This document shows positions 11,438 to 22,200 of a DNA stretch of 64,000 bases, one piece after another. The translations under genes were made by a program, and so were the position numbers. The stretch's first letter is position 1. The number at the start of each line of letters is the position of its first letter. The stretch is from Trichosporon coremiiforme. Its lineage: Eukaryota > Basidiomycota > Tremellomycetes > Trichosporonales > Trichosporonaceae. Location of the stretch: assembly GCA_039545355.1 (NCBI GenBank), contig BCJJ01000004.1:2002801-2066800 (forward strand), given 5' to 3'. A model generated the notes under the pieces. That model worked only from the letters and a program-made list of their open reading frames with translations. It was not told the DNA's origin and did not search any database.

Positions 11438-12607
11438 ATGAAGTTGGGACGGCTCAACCTCCACTTGGGCTCTTCACGAAAGTCCAAGAGTGAGAACCTC
11501 CACCAAGGAAGTCCACCCCGTAGTTCGTCCAGTTCCTCGACTTTGTCCAGTGCTCGCACTTCGCCCAAGTCGTCCACTCCGATCAAACGTCACGCTGGAC
11601 AGTCACCTGGTCCTCTTCTTGCTCCGAGTTCGGCAACCTCTCACCAGCGGCACCCCGGTCTCTACGCCTCCGCCTCCGCTTCCGCTCGCGCCATGGCACC
11701 CACGGCCATCGTCATCCCCCTGTACATCTACCCCTCGCCCGGCGCCTGGGACCCGCTCATCCGCACGGCCAAGGCGAACCCTCTCGTCCCCTTTGTCGCG
11801 ATCGTGAACCCCAACAATGGACCCGGCAACACCGTGCTCCCTGACGCATGCTACCAGGCCGCTCTGGCCGAGCTCTGCTCCGTCCCCAACATAACCCTGC
11901 TCGGCTACGTGCACTGTGTCTGGTGCAAGCGTGACAGCCCCGAGATCGAGTCCGACATCGACACGTACGCGTGCTGGGCCGCCGAGTCGCAGGGCCGCTT
12001 CGGCGTCTCGGGCATCTTCATAGACGAGGCGCCGTGGGATCCCTGCCATCGGCCGTACATGGCCAACTTGGCCGAGTACATCCGCAAGACCTTTGACGAG
12101 GAGACGGGCAGCCCGGGGCTGGTGTGCTACAACCCCGGCGTCGTCGTTGACCAGGGGTATCTCGAGGACTGCGACCTCGCTGTCGTCTTCGAGCAGAGCC
12201 ACAAGGAATGGTACGCCTACTTCCTGCGCAAGGGGCTGGTACAAATCCCGTACAACCTGCGCTCAAAGTGTGTGGCCATGGTGCACTCCTTCGGGCAGCT
12301 GGAGGGGCTCGAGCCCTCGTCGCCGACGTCCCCCACTTCCTCCAACTCCAACAACTCCTGCTCTCCCAACCGTAACGGTCATGGACACGGACACGGGAGG
12401 AACCACAGCATCGAGCTCGACGGCAGCAACGCCGGTGGCGTCGCCAAGGCCGCTATAGCCGTGACGGACCAGATCACGCAGCTCGGCTTCGGCGGCGTGT
12501 TCCTCACGGAGCAGGTGGGCGGATACTCCCACTTCCCCGAGACGTGGGACACGGTCGCGGAACGCTTGACGCAGACCCAGACGCAGGCGAGGAGTACGCG
12601 GTTCTAA
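11438..12607 (+). CDS. sph3: Spherulin-4 family protein, GH135 (Sph3-like)
   Basis: This 389-residue single-exon protein has a Ser-rich, basic N-terminus (1-85) and a spherulation-specific family 4 TIM-barrel domain from about residue 88 (IVIPLYIYPSPGAW). In Aspergillus, Sph3 is a GH135 hydrolase needed for GAG synthesis, with an adjacent Asp-Glu pair and a second Glu. Here FIDEAP gives D196/E197, and VVFEQSH gives E252, so the acidic residues appear kept. A low-complexity Ser/Asn/His insertion (about 295-325) interrupts the domain before the final GFGGVFLTEQVGGYSHFP block. No signal peptide or membrane anchor is visible, unlike Aspergillus Sph3, which carries an N-terminal membrane helix. 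Either an unseen 5' exon supplies it or the protein is intracellular. M86 is an alternative start. It is flanked by the epimerase and the GH114 gene. Confidence 0.85.
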   Translation: MKLGRLNLHLGSSRKSKSENLHQGSPPRSSSSSSTLSSARTSPKSSTPIKRHAGQSPGPLLAPSSATSHQRHPGLYASASASARAMAPTAIVIPLYIYPSPGAWDPLIRTAKANPLVPFVAIVNPNNGPGNTVLPDACYQAALAELCSVPNITLLGYVHCVWCKRDSPEIESDIDTYACWAAESQGRFGVSGIFIDEAPWDPCHRPYMANLAEYIRKTFDEETGSPGLVCYNPGVVVDQGYLEDCDLAVVFEQSHKEWYAYFLRKGLVQIPYNLRSKCVAMVHSFGQLEGLEPSSPTSPTSSNSNNSCSPNRNGHGHGHGRNHSIELDGSNAGGVAKAAIAVTDQITQLGFGGVFLTEQVGGYSHFPETWDTVAERLTQTQTQARSTRF

Positions 12608-13153
12608 GCCGTTGTGATGAACAGCCTGCCAGCCTGCTGCGAGTCGTGATGGCTTCTAGGTTTGGCTGTACTGGTTGCCTGGGTACGATCTGGGGGGATC
12701 GACGCCGACTGCGGAGGCACGGAGGGATGCGACTTCGCTCACTAACGAGGTGCTGCGCACTGGTTCCGATCGTCTGAAACGGGGCTGGCGGAGGCGGTGC
12801 TGAGCTGCGGATCGGCGTTGATAGCACGGACCACTCGAGGTACCGACACGGAGACGGAGATGAGGATACAAGGGCTATAGATAACATGTAAACCCTGAGA
12901 AACTGCACGCCGCACCGTATTTAGACAATAGGGACCAGGGACGATACACTTCATGCAACTATGACTTGCGATTCAAGATAAGCCATGGCGGTGCATTGCA
13001 CAGCCATGATAAGGAGTCCACAGAACTCATGGCTGATGCGTAAAGAGCGTAGTATGCATACTTTGATGGAAAAACGTACCGCCTGGGCGGATGGATTGGG
13101 GCGCGGAACCAGCCGCCGCCCCGTGGCTAGTCTACAACGGAGACTACAATGCT
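12608..13153. other. Convergent intergenic spacer
   Basis: This 546-bp stretch lies between the 3' ends of the convergent sph3-like and ega3-like genes. Nothing coding was seen. It presumably holds both 3' UTRs. Confidence 0.6.
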
Positions 13154-14143
13154 TTACGAGTCGAAGGTCGGCTCGCAGGGCTCGACCCACTGGTCGAGCG
13201 CCATCTTCTTCATGACCATGGAGAAACCCTTGGAGCCGTCGGCATTGCACTGCGCCGCGAGCGCGTCAGAGGGCATCTCAGTGCCCGCCTGCGAGGGGTA
13301 CTCGATGGAGAACACAGGCTTCTTGGCCTCAATCATGCCCTGGTACTGGCCACACTCGCCGTACTCTGCGCACTGCTCGACGACGGAGAACTGGACGCTT
13401 CCCTCGACGGCGGGCACGATGGCGGCGGCATTCTTGAGCCCGCAGCCCATGTTGTGCTTCCCCGCCTCGGCCGCGAGGAACTTGACATAGTCCGACGCGT
13501 CGGCTTCGGTGAGACCCAGGCCGTTCTCGTTGTTGTACGCGTCGACGTTGTCGGGGTCGACGGCGTCGCAGCCCTTGTCGGCCGCCATCTTGATGCGCGC
13601 GCTCATGACACTGCGCACCTTGTCCGAACCGGTCTTGACCCACTTCTCGCCCTTCCACCCCTTCAGGTCGGCACCGAGGTCGGCCTTGTCCCAGTCCTTG
13701 GCGTCGGGGCGCCAGTCCTCGAACGAGCCGGCGGAGAAGTAGCAGATCACCTTCTTGCCTGCGGCGTGGAGGGCGGAGATGGTAGACGCCTCAACGTCGA
13801 AGAGGTCCATGTCGTAGATGTCTACATTGGGGCTGGGCTTGCCGTTTTCGATGGGGACTTGCTCGGAGAGGACAATCTGCCAGGACGCGCCAACGGGGGG
13901 TTGCCAGACTGCCGTGGGGGGCGTGGCGGGGGTGGGGGCAGTAGCATTGCCCGAAGGACCGGGGGAGACGGCAGAGTCAGAGGCGGAAACGGAAACCGAA
14001 GGAGAAGCAGAGGCAGAGGCAGAGGCAGCGTCGTCGGATGCCGAGGCAGAGGGAGAGTGCGATCCCTTACGGGTACACAAGCCGACGGGGATGCCTACCG
14101 CAAAGGGCAGGATGAGGACGAGGAGGAATCCGAGGAGGACCAT
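13154..14143 (-). CDS. ega3: GH114 endo-alpha-1,4-polygalactosaminidase (Ega3-like), membrane-anchored
   Basis: This is a 329-residue protein from the ATG at 14143. Residues 1-21 form a strongly hydrophobic segment that can serve as signal peptide or type II anchor. A Ser/Ala/Pro-rich linker runs from about 25 to 75 and the GH114 domain from about 80 to 322. Family hallmarks are the strand VICYFSAGSFEDWRPD, the acidic cluster DPDNVDAY (D196, D198, D201) and VVEQCAEYGEC (E256). In Aspergillus Ega3 one Asp and one Glu at similar spacing are catalytic. It should cleave deacetylated stretches of GAG at the cell surface. The frame stays open about 27 codons upstream, reading a charged stretch that ends in a tryptophan-lysine-rich junction, and a possible splice acceptor sits near 14224. 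A cytoplasmic tail encoded by a 5' exon is therefore plausible and would make a clear type II protein. Confidence 0.87.
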   Translation of the reverse strand: MVLLGFLLVLILPFAVGIPVGLCTRKGSHSPSASASDDAASASASASPSVSVSASDSAVSPGPSGNATAPTPATPPTAVWQPPVGASWQIVLSEQVPIENGKPSPNVDIYDMDLFDVEASTISALHAAGKKVICYFSAGSFEDWRPDAKDWDKADLGADLKGWKGEKWVKTGSDKVRSVMSARIKMAADKGCDAVDPDNVDAYNNENGLGLTEADASDYVKFLAAEAGKHNMGCGLKNAAAIVPAVEGSVQFSVVEQCAEYGECGQYQGMIEAKKPVFSIEYPSQAGTEMPSDALAAQCNADGSKGFSMVMKKMALDQWVEPCEPTFDS

Positions 14144-15234
14144 TTTCTTCCACAACGGCCAGCGCTGTCGTTTCGTAGTGTTTGACTCGAGGTCGGACTC
14201 TGTCCGGGGTAAGTTTGAGTCTACTGGAGGTTAAAGAATGTGGGTGTTTAAAGAGTGGCTGCGGCGGCTAGATGATGATCGAGCGCCAGCAAGTGTTAAA
14301 CTACGAAACTACAAGAAAGGGGAAGGAAGGAAGAAAAGACGGGAAGGAAAGAAGGGGGGAACGAAGGGATGAATGAGGGACAAGACAAAGGGAAGGGATG
14401 CATGGTGGATGTTATGTACGATCGCATGCATCGACGTCGGACGCGTCGCGGGACGCATCGCGATCGCGAACACGCCGTAAGCAGAAGGTGACCAAGGTGA
14501 AAAGTGACAGTGCGTGGTGAAAGCTTAAAACACGACGTGACCCGGCCGGACCGGTCTGTGGACCTAGCTTGGCAGGATGGACGGGTGCAGCGATGGTCAC
14601 CCGGACGCAAATGAGGGGTCATACGACGGTGGTTGGTGGACTTAAGGACGACTACTACTTTCGAGGTCCTCTCGTAAAGGCAGGCAAGACAAGGACATTA
14701 AGGACAAGGACTCACTGCTGCGTGTGCCATCTTTCTGGTACGAGTTGGAGTCTGGCCCGTCGGACGGGATGAACTGGATGAGAGCTGTGCCCATGGTGTA
14801 GGGTGGAGGGTGGAGGAGTAGGGGTTACGACTCTGGTCTATGTGCGTTGGACTGGGCCCAGGCTAGGCGTGATTGTCGAGCTTGGGGATGTTGCATGAAC
14901 GGAGGTTTGCAGGTGTCACGACGCAGTGCTTGGCATGCGTCGTTTGTTGTCTATGGGGTAGGCGATGTGAGTTGCGAGTCGGAGGTGGGAGAGCGAGCTC
15001 GTCGAGTGTCAAAGTCGAGGTAGATGAAGGCTGCGATGACGGCTGCGATGGCCTGTGAAGGGATCTGAGAATGCCCAGCCTGGACTATTGCGGGACAAGA
15101 CGAGGCTATACTTGGCACAGACCAGTGAATGGCGGGCGCTTTCGCTAGTGCTGAACTCTGCACACAAGCCACTGCAGCGGTCCGCAGTACATGGAACGCC
15201 TAGTGCGTGGTGGTGGTGGGTGTTGGATGAAGGA

Positions 15235-15248
15235 GGGGGGGGGGGGGG
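15235..15248 (+). repeat. Poly-G tract, 14 nt
   Basis: An uninterrupted run of 14 G, which could form quadruplex-type structures and is a likely spot for sequencing length error. Confidence 0.9.
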
Positions 15249-15466
15249 AAGTGAGGCGAGCATGGGAGTGCTGTCGTACCTGGGAGGTGAGGACGTGCAC
15301 TGGTTGCAAGACCGACCTAGGGGCCAAGGGGCTACACTTGGGAAACGGCAGGGGTGTGCAGGGGGCCAGCAAGTGGGTTCTGGCAGTCGACCCCTCTCGC
15401 TGGGGCTCCATGCATGCGACCCGAGTGCTTCATTCATTAGGGTTTGCAGGCCATTGAGCGGTAGAC

Positions 15467-15510
15467 GCTCGGGGTGCTCGGGGTGCTCGGGGTGCTCGGG
15501 GTGCTCGGGT
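15467..15510. repeat. 9-bp tandem repeat, about five copies
   Basis: The unit gctcggggt occurs four times perfectly and then once imperfectly, in the divergent promoter region. Confidence 0.95.
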
Positions 15511-16543
15511 GGTGAGGCGTACGCCACTGCCTGAGACAAGGGGACCGAAAAGTTGTGGGATGACGTGAGACAATACTGCTGCGGTGATCGTCGGCCATCT
15601 CCACCCACCCCTCATTTCTCTCTCCCTCTCTCCCTCTCTGTCTCTCTCTTTTCGCTGGGTCCAAGGTTGTCCGTCGTCCCTCTCCTTTCACAACAAGCTT
15701 TCGGTGCCGAATTTTCAAATCAAAAGCAAAAGGCTGTGCATCTGCCACCTGTCTTGTGCTACTGCTTCAAGACATCATCCGGGGTTTGACCAGCCCCGGG
15801 TCTCGCCCGGCCATCCATGTCGCGGACGCTTGGGTGCCTCATTCCTCGTAGTCGGTCAAGACCCGGACCGATTACACTTTTCGCTTCCATTCTATCTGCC
15901 GAACAGTCTTGCAAGTGGTCGAGACTGCGACTCCCACGCCACCCAGATACGCCCAGATGCATGCAGACAAGACAATCTTGACGTAGCCCCCTGTGCAGGC
16001 TAATCGGCGATCTAGCGATTATCACTGATCCGGCTGATCCACTGATCGCTTACCACTCTTGCTCATGTAATTGGGATCTCGACGCCATGCATGCCCCGAT
16101 CAATTGCAGCCTTTGCCGTAGTTGCCGTCACGCAGGCATGGATCTCATCCATCCGAACCCCTCTGCAAAGTTGTCGTACCTGTCCGTACCTGCGTCTCCC
16201 GTAACGCCCTGCTTCTTTTCAGCCGTGCCAGGCCAGGCTCAGGGCCGTACCGTGTTCCCGGGAGCGCTTCGGACCCCTGGCCAGCCTGAACCACCAGAGA
16301 GTATGAAGCTCGCTGTCTCGCACCGGGTTCCTCCACCGAACACGACGCGGACAGCGCGCTGGAGCGCGTTTCCTTTGCATGTCCGGATTCCGGAAGGGTG
16401 ACCGTGATCTTTTGAGACTCTGGGAAGAAACAGGCTGGCACGGCGGCACGGACGTGTCTCTGCGACGGCGATTGAGCTTCACTCTATTCCTGGAAACTCG
16501 GACAAACAAGCTCCAGTAACCAGAAACCACCCGACCAGCCCAG

Positions 16544-16549
16544 TATATA
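16544..16549 (+). promoter_or_regulatory. TATA box of the agd3-like gene
   Basis: TATATA occurs 56 nt upstream of the ATG at 16600 in otherwise GC-rich DNA. The same spacing is seen at other genes in the window. Confidence 0.5.
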
Positions 16550-16599
16550 GGCGGCGACGGCGTGTCATCTTCTCGTTCTCCCAACGCAACAAGGCAACA

Positions 16600-19230
16600 A
16601 TGCGTGCCACCATCGCTCTCGGAGTCCTCCTGTCCGTCCTCTCAGTGACGGAGGCTTGCGCCAACGCCGGAGCCTGCGGGCACCGCGCGTACCAGCGCCG
16701 CAACGACATCCCCTACCGCGAGTACCCCCGTGACAAGGCCTGTCGTGACAAGAAGCAGAACGGCCGTGCCAACCCCCCGGGACAACTGAAGAAGAAGACG
16801 ACGACGACGAAGAAGACGACGACCAAGCCCACGACGACGGTCAAGAAGCCCACTACTACTGCGAAGGGCGTCACGACGACGGGCAAGGCCACCACGCCGG
16901 CGACGCCCTTCCCGACAACGACGCCCAAGGCCCCCTCCGCCAGCCCCTCGTCCGCCAGCAATGCGGCCTCTCCCTCATCTGCCATCGCGTCCTCCGTCTT
17001 GGAGTCTGTCTCCCCGAGCGTGTCGTCCACCGCTGTTGACTCCTCGTCGGCCGTCTCGCCGTCTGCCGCACCCTCCGAGCCCGCGACGTCTGGATCCGGC
17101 GGCGCCATCCGTCCCTCGGAGACGCCCGTCGTCCCCGAGCAATCGGCTATCCCCGATGCTTCCCCGGACAGCGCAGCTCCCTCCGTTGTCGTCCCGCCCA
17201 ACCCCGCGACCTCGGCTTCTGGCTCCCGTATCGGCGGCGCTACCGTCGATAACCACATCCTCATCCTCGCCAAGGACGAGTACAGCGCCGAGTCCGGCTT
17301 CCATGGTCTCGAGGGCTACGGCATCCCCTACGACCGTGTGCTTGTTCCTCAGGGCGGTGTGTCTCTCCCCGCTCTGAACGACACGGGCACGCACGGCCGC
17401 TACTCTGGTATCATTGTCATGGACGCACTGTCGTACGAGTACCCCGAGGGCTGGCACAGCGCCATCACCGACGAGCAGTGGAAGCAGATCCACGACTACC
17501 AGGTGCACTTCTCCGTGCGCATGGTGCGCATCAACGAGTTCCCCGGACCCAACTTTGGCGCCGAGGTCGACTCTGCCGGAGCCGGCGGCACTGGCTCCGA
17601 GCACGACATCTCCATCACCGACACGGCCGACTTCCCGACCGCTAACCTGAAGACCGGTGCTGGTCTCTCCGCCAAGGGTCTGTGGCACTACCCCGCCAAG
17701 ATTGTCGACAGCGCGACGACCAAGGCCGTCGCCAAGTTTGCGCCTGACGGAACCTATGGTGAGACTGTCGCCGCCGTGATCAACCACTTTGCGGACGGAC
17801 GCGAGCAGTTTGTCTGGTTCACTTCCTGGGCGCCGCAGTGGAGCACGACCTGCGCTGCCTTCCAGCACGCGCACATCCACTGGCTCACGCGCGGCCTCTT
17901 CCTCGGAAAGCGCAAGACGCACCTCAACATTCAGATCGACGACGTCGAACTCGCTACCGACATGTACCTGCCCCCCAAGGCCATCTTCCGCCTCCGGCCA
18001 GAGGACCTCGAGGGCCACGCCAACTGGCAGAAGGACCTGAATGGCCGTCTCCCCGCCGGCTCGAATGTGCGCCTCGAGCTCGGCCACAATGGTAACGGCG
18101 ACATCCTGGCCGCCACTGAGCCCAGCTCCGGCGGCATCTGCACCCCCGACTACGCGGTCGACTACCCCGAGGTCCCCGACACCGAGCTCGAGTTCAAGAA
18201 GCCGCTCGGCACCGGCGTCGACTTCTGGCCTAAGGAGTGGACGACCTACCCTTGGTCGTACCAGTGCACCCAGCGCGACAAGCTCACCGCGTGGTACAAG
18301 GACACCTCGAGGCGCGACCAGTTCTTCCACGTCTCACACACGTTCACGCACGAGGAGATGAACAATGCGACGGGCCGCGACGCCGCGCTCGAGATCCAGT
18401 TCAACCAGGCGTGGCTGAAGCAGGTCGGCATCGCCGACGGCATGTTCTCCCCTAAGGGCATTATCCCGCCCGCCATCACGGGCCTGCACAACGGAGACGT
18501 CATCAAGGCATGGATGGAGAATGGCATCACGCACGTCGTCGGTGACAACACCCGCCCGGTCCTCCGCAACGGCGAGTCGCCTTACCACCCCCTCATCTCG
18601 ACCGTGGACGGTAACGGCTATGCTGGCCTCGTCATTGTCCCCCGCTGGGCGACGTCCATCTACTACAACTGCGACACGTGGGAGTGCGACGTGCAGGAGT
18701 GGAAGGACATCTCGAAGGGCTACGGCGACTACAACGACCTGCTCGCCAACGCGAAGGAGGTCAACACGCCGTACCTCTTCTCCCTCAAGGCCGACCCGTA
18801 CATGTTCCACCAGGCCAACATGCGTCTCGTCGACATGCCCACCATCACGGTTGGCTCCAAGACGGGCCAGATGTCCATGGTCATGGGCTGGGTCGAGAGC
18901 GTTGCGCAGGAGATTGCCCGCGTGACCAACTGGCCCATCGTCTCGCTGAAGCACGACGATTTCGCGCAGTACTTCCTCGACCGCCAGGCTCTGGACGGAT
19001 GCAAGCCCAGCGCCGTGTTCAGGACCAACGCCGACGGCACTCAGATCACCCACGTCGAGGTGCATGCCGACAACATGAACTGCCCCGCCGAGGTGCCCGT
19101 CACCATTCCCGGAGGCGGGGCCAGTGGCGGCCGCACCGACCAGGTCGGCTCTGAGCCCCCCATCATCTGGGTCAAGCTCAACGGCGGCCAGGCCACGGTG
19201 CAGCTTAACAATCCCGTCAAGCTTGCCTAA
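16600..19230 (+). CDS. agd3: Secreted CE18 polysaccharide N-deacetylase (Agd3-like)
   Basis: An 876-residue single-exon protein. Residues 1-20 are a signal peptide. Residues 65-210 form a Lys/Thr repeat followed by a Ser/Pro/Thr/Ala-rich linker, likely O-glycosylated. The catalytic part starts near 217 (DNHILILAKDEY). In Aspergillus, Agd3 removes acetyl groups from GalNAc in GAG, making the polymer cationic and adhesive, and uses an Asp plus an H-x3-H metal site. Here the DDV motif (NIQIDDVELATDMY; D447/D448) and the HVSHTFTHEEMN motif (H580/H584) match that arrangement. Later conserved-looking blocks are GDNTRPVLRN and YQHxN-like segments (HQANMRLVDMP). It is the terminal gene of the GAG group and is followed by a 4.9 kb gene desert. 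The residue assignment rests on motif spacing and not on an alignment. Confidence 0.9.
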   Translation: MRATIALGVLLSVLSVTEACANAGACGHRAYQRRNDIPYREYPRDKACRDKKQNGRANPPGQLKKKTTTTKKTTTKPTTTVKKPTTTAKGVTTTGKATTPATPFPTTTPKAPSASPSSASNAASPSSAIASSVLESVSPSVSSTAVDSSSAVSPSAAPSEPATSGSGGAIRPSETPVVPEQSAIPDASPDSAAPSVVVPPNPATSASGSRIGGATVDNHILILAKDEYSAESGFHGLEGYGIPYDRVLVPQGGVSLPALNDTGTHGRYSGIIVMDALSYEYPEGWHSAITDEQWKQIHDYQVHFSVRMVRINEFPGPNFGAEVDSAGAGGTGSEHDISITDTADFPTANLKTGAGLSAKGLWHYPAKIVDSATTKAVAKFAPDGTYGETVAAVINHFADGREQFVWFTSWAPQWSTTCAAFQHAHIHWLTRGLFLGKRKTHLNIQIDDVELATDMYLPPKAIFRLRPEDLEGHANWQKDLNGRLPAGSNVRLELGHNGNGDILAATEPSSGGICTPDYAVDYPEVPDTELEFKKPLGTGVDFWPKEWTTYPWSYQCTQRDKLTAWYKDTSRRDQFFHVSHTFTHEEMNNATGRDAALEIQFNQAWLKQVGIADGMFSPKGIIPPAITGLHNGDVIKAWMENGITHVVGDNTRPVLRNGESPYHPLISTVDGNGYAGLVIVPRWATSIYYNCDTWECDVQEWKDISKGYGDYNDLLANAKEVNTPYLFSLKADPYMFHQANMRLVDMPTITVGSKTGQMSMVMGWVESVAQEIARVTNWPIVSLKHDDFAQYFLDRQALDGCKPSAVFRTNADGTQITHVEVHADNMNCPAEVPVTIPGGGASGGRTDQVGSEPPIIWVKLNGGQATVQLNNPVKLA

Positions 19231-22200
19231 AATACGGGCAGCCAGGACATTCATAGACACACGATCAGCAGCGGGAATGCATGATAGTTCGGATCACATA
19301 AAAGATACTGACCTGTGCGTTCTCGTGGCCGTCACGTCGGTCGACTGAATGCATGCATTGCCGTCTCCGTCGGCACCGACCGTATCACACCGACATGTCA
19401 CACCAGTGTCGCATGCTCGCCAAAGTGAGACGTTTCCGACACCCGCAAACGTGCGCGCCGGTACTCTGTCGGTCCGCGCGGCCAGACTCGTTCCGCGCCG
19501 CCAGACTCGTTCCCGCAGACCGAGTTTCCCATACACCGGACAAGCGCCACCATTCGCCCAGCGCGTCCAGCACAGCGTGATGCATAGCCTCGGCGCAATC
19601 CAATACAGCGGACAACCCAATACAGCCGGCGGCGCACTCCCCCCCGTCCCCCGATGTGATGTGCACCAATGGCGGTCGTGATCCTGCACAGTGGTATGCC
19701 GAGGCTCAGCCAGCCCCACTCGCCCGAATTGATGCCAGTACGCTGGACCCATTAGGCCAGTGTTAAATACAACGTTGAGCGTATCTTGCACTTTGTCCTT
19801 CGCCGGGGATGTTAAAGCAAATGAATCTGAGCAGATTCACCCACCCTGCTTGTCGTCGACGCCGGTATCCTGGATCTCATCGCCATGGTCGAGCCCACTG
19901 TCTTGCATCCTATCTCATCGACGCCTGCAGTACCTGCAGTGCGTCGCACAGCAGCGTCCTCGGTGGTGGTAACGACGCATGGTGGGGTCGTTCATCCAGC
20001 AAACTCAAAGAGTCAGCTCGGTTCGCTCGGAGTCAGCAACACTTTCAGCCTGAACAACGACGCACACGTCGCACGCCACCAACCTCGGGTGCTTGAGGGG
20101 TCAGTCACCAGTGGCATGTGACGCGGCAGCTGTTACAGCGCGAAGCTTTCCACTGCCCTATGCACTGGCGTAGCTCGGTCTGCACGGCGTACGTGGGCGA
20201 AGACAATGCAGAAGTCTTCCGCGGGTCATAACCTTGGCTCAGCCGTGTGCACCCGGCGCAAGCGGGTGAAGCGCGGAGGAGAAGGCAGGGACGTTGGAAC
20301 GGCCTGTGGAACGAGCCTTGGAGAGTACGAGCGCACGGCGCACAAGGGTATACGATTTCCTCACGAGGCTCGGTCCTCTCGCACGTCTCGTTACGCCTCG
20401 TGTTGCGAGTTTCGGTCTTGAATCTTGAGTTTGGGGCAGCAGAGTTTGCGACCGATAAACACGTCATCCTCGCCTTTGCTTCATTCGTTCCTGACGCCCT
20501 GCAGGCTCATTCTCTCATCGAGCTGCACACTGAAGTTTTGAGACTTTAAGCTCGACATGTTGTTCGGCGTTGCGCTCGTTTCCGATTTTCGTTTTCATTC
20601 TTCCTCTTTTCGCTTTTGCGTTTCGAGCGAGTCGCAAACACCGCAGAATGACTTTGCAAGACTGCGTATGACCTTCATCAAGGCGATGCATAACCCCACC
20701 TAACTTTGCTCGCATTCATGGCCCCCCGTTCCTGTCCCTCCTTGTGGCTTCTGCGTGCCTTGGGCCTTAGCACTCTCTACCGTCGAATGTACCTGCCTGC
20801 ACGGGCATAGTGATTGTCACCAGGAACCCCGATAACAAAGAACACGGACACTCTATGCATGAGGCTGAACAGCAACTTTGTGAGAGCGTGAGAGTCGATC
20901 GAGGAGTAATAAGCACATTAAGCGCGCCGTGCATCGAGCAAGGCACAGAGGGCTCAGAGTAAGCAGAGAGGCATTGGGCGAATCAAAGGAACGTCAATGC
21001 AAACTGTCACACGAGTGGGACTGGTTTCCAGTTGCGGGACTCCGATGCAACTCGGCAACCTTTAATGCGGGGCCTGGCGTATTCAATGCAAAACTCGATA
21101 AAGCTTAAGCGCTTACACCGTGCCAACGCCTCCGTCGCTTTGACTCGGGGCCGTTGTCGGAGTCGGGCTCCCACATCGCAGCGTGGCTTGGAATTGTTCT
21201 AATGGTGATGACAGCGCCGAAAGATCGTGCGACAGAGCAACGTAAGATCTCCCACGGGTGCCACAGCTCCCCACGTTGATATCTTATCTGGTGAGGCTGC
21301 TAAACATCCATAGTCTGGTACCAGACTCACTCACAACGCAACGGCTGACCCGCAGAAATACTGCCGCAAACGGTCGAGTTTCGATACTGTGAGAACTGGA
21401 TGATCTGTGCCATGGTGCAGAAGCATTCTTTGAGGTGGTGCCTACAGAACCCGAGTCAGTGAGCCCACTCACCTCCCCTGCTCCCACGGTTGCCGAAAGT
21501 GCAGTCTTCAATGTCAGTCGGCCATCCAGCTGGAGAGGCCCAAGTGGAGACGTACGTTCAAGAGAAGCCATCCTCTTCATTGCGTCAACAACCCGCAGTT
21601 ATCCGGACCGGAGTTGCGATGTGACAGGGAAGGACAATGCTGGGAAAGGCAGTTTAGGCTAGACAGAGATAGCCTCGGGACAGCGGGGCCGAGCTGGTTG
21701 AGACTATGGCTGACCTGAAAGTGAGCCACTCTCACCGTCAGCTGCGCGCTTCTGATACCTGGGCAGGGTGCCTCTGCCAGTTGCTGGTCGCAGGATGCTC
21801 TGACGGAAGCTCTCAAACTCCTCGTCTAAACGACACGTGTGCCCTTCAGTGGTCGAACAGCAAAGCAAGAAAGCGCTCGAGCAACGTGAATCCGGGGCAA
21901 CAGCAGTCATATTATGTGGAGAGAGGCTCTCCCACCACGCTGGCAACAACCCCCCAGCGCATCTCCCCGAGCCGATATGTTATCGACCTTCCTTCAACAA
22001 TCGATCTTCTCTTTGTCTCCCATACGTCCACTGAACCTCCAAAGGCTGACGTGAAGGCAAAGTTGCCCCAATAGGAGATTGTACTCGGTAGGAAGAGCGG
22101 GCAGTTCCGGCTGACTCGAAAGCGTCACTCCACAGTCTCGCAAGCCACTTCACTGCGTGCGGCTGCTATCCCTTCCAACGGACAGCATAGCTTGCCTCCC

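Larger units (their letters stand above)
14144..16599. other. Intergenic gap between divergent ega3-like and agd3-like genes
   Basis: This 2.5 kb has no convincing gene. Contents include a possible 5' extension of the GH114 gene (14144-14230), a 14-G tract at 15235-15248, a 9-bp tandem repeat at 15467-15510, and a pyrimidine-rich tract near 15608-15655. It is a shared upstream region for two genes of the same pathway. Confidence 0.6.

Noticed and set aside
16975..19260. Two long minus-strand frames opposite the deacetylase gene
   Set aside because: Antisense shadows of a GC-rich coding region, rich in Val, Gly and Asp and without domains.
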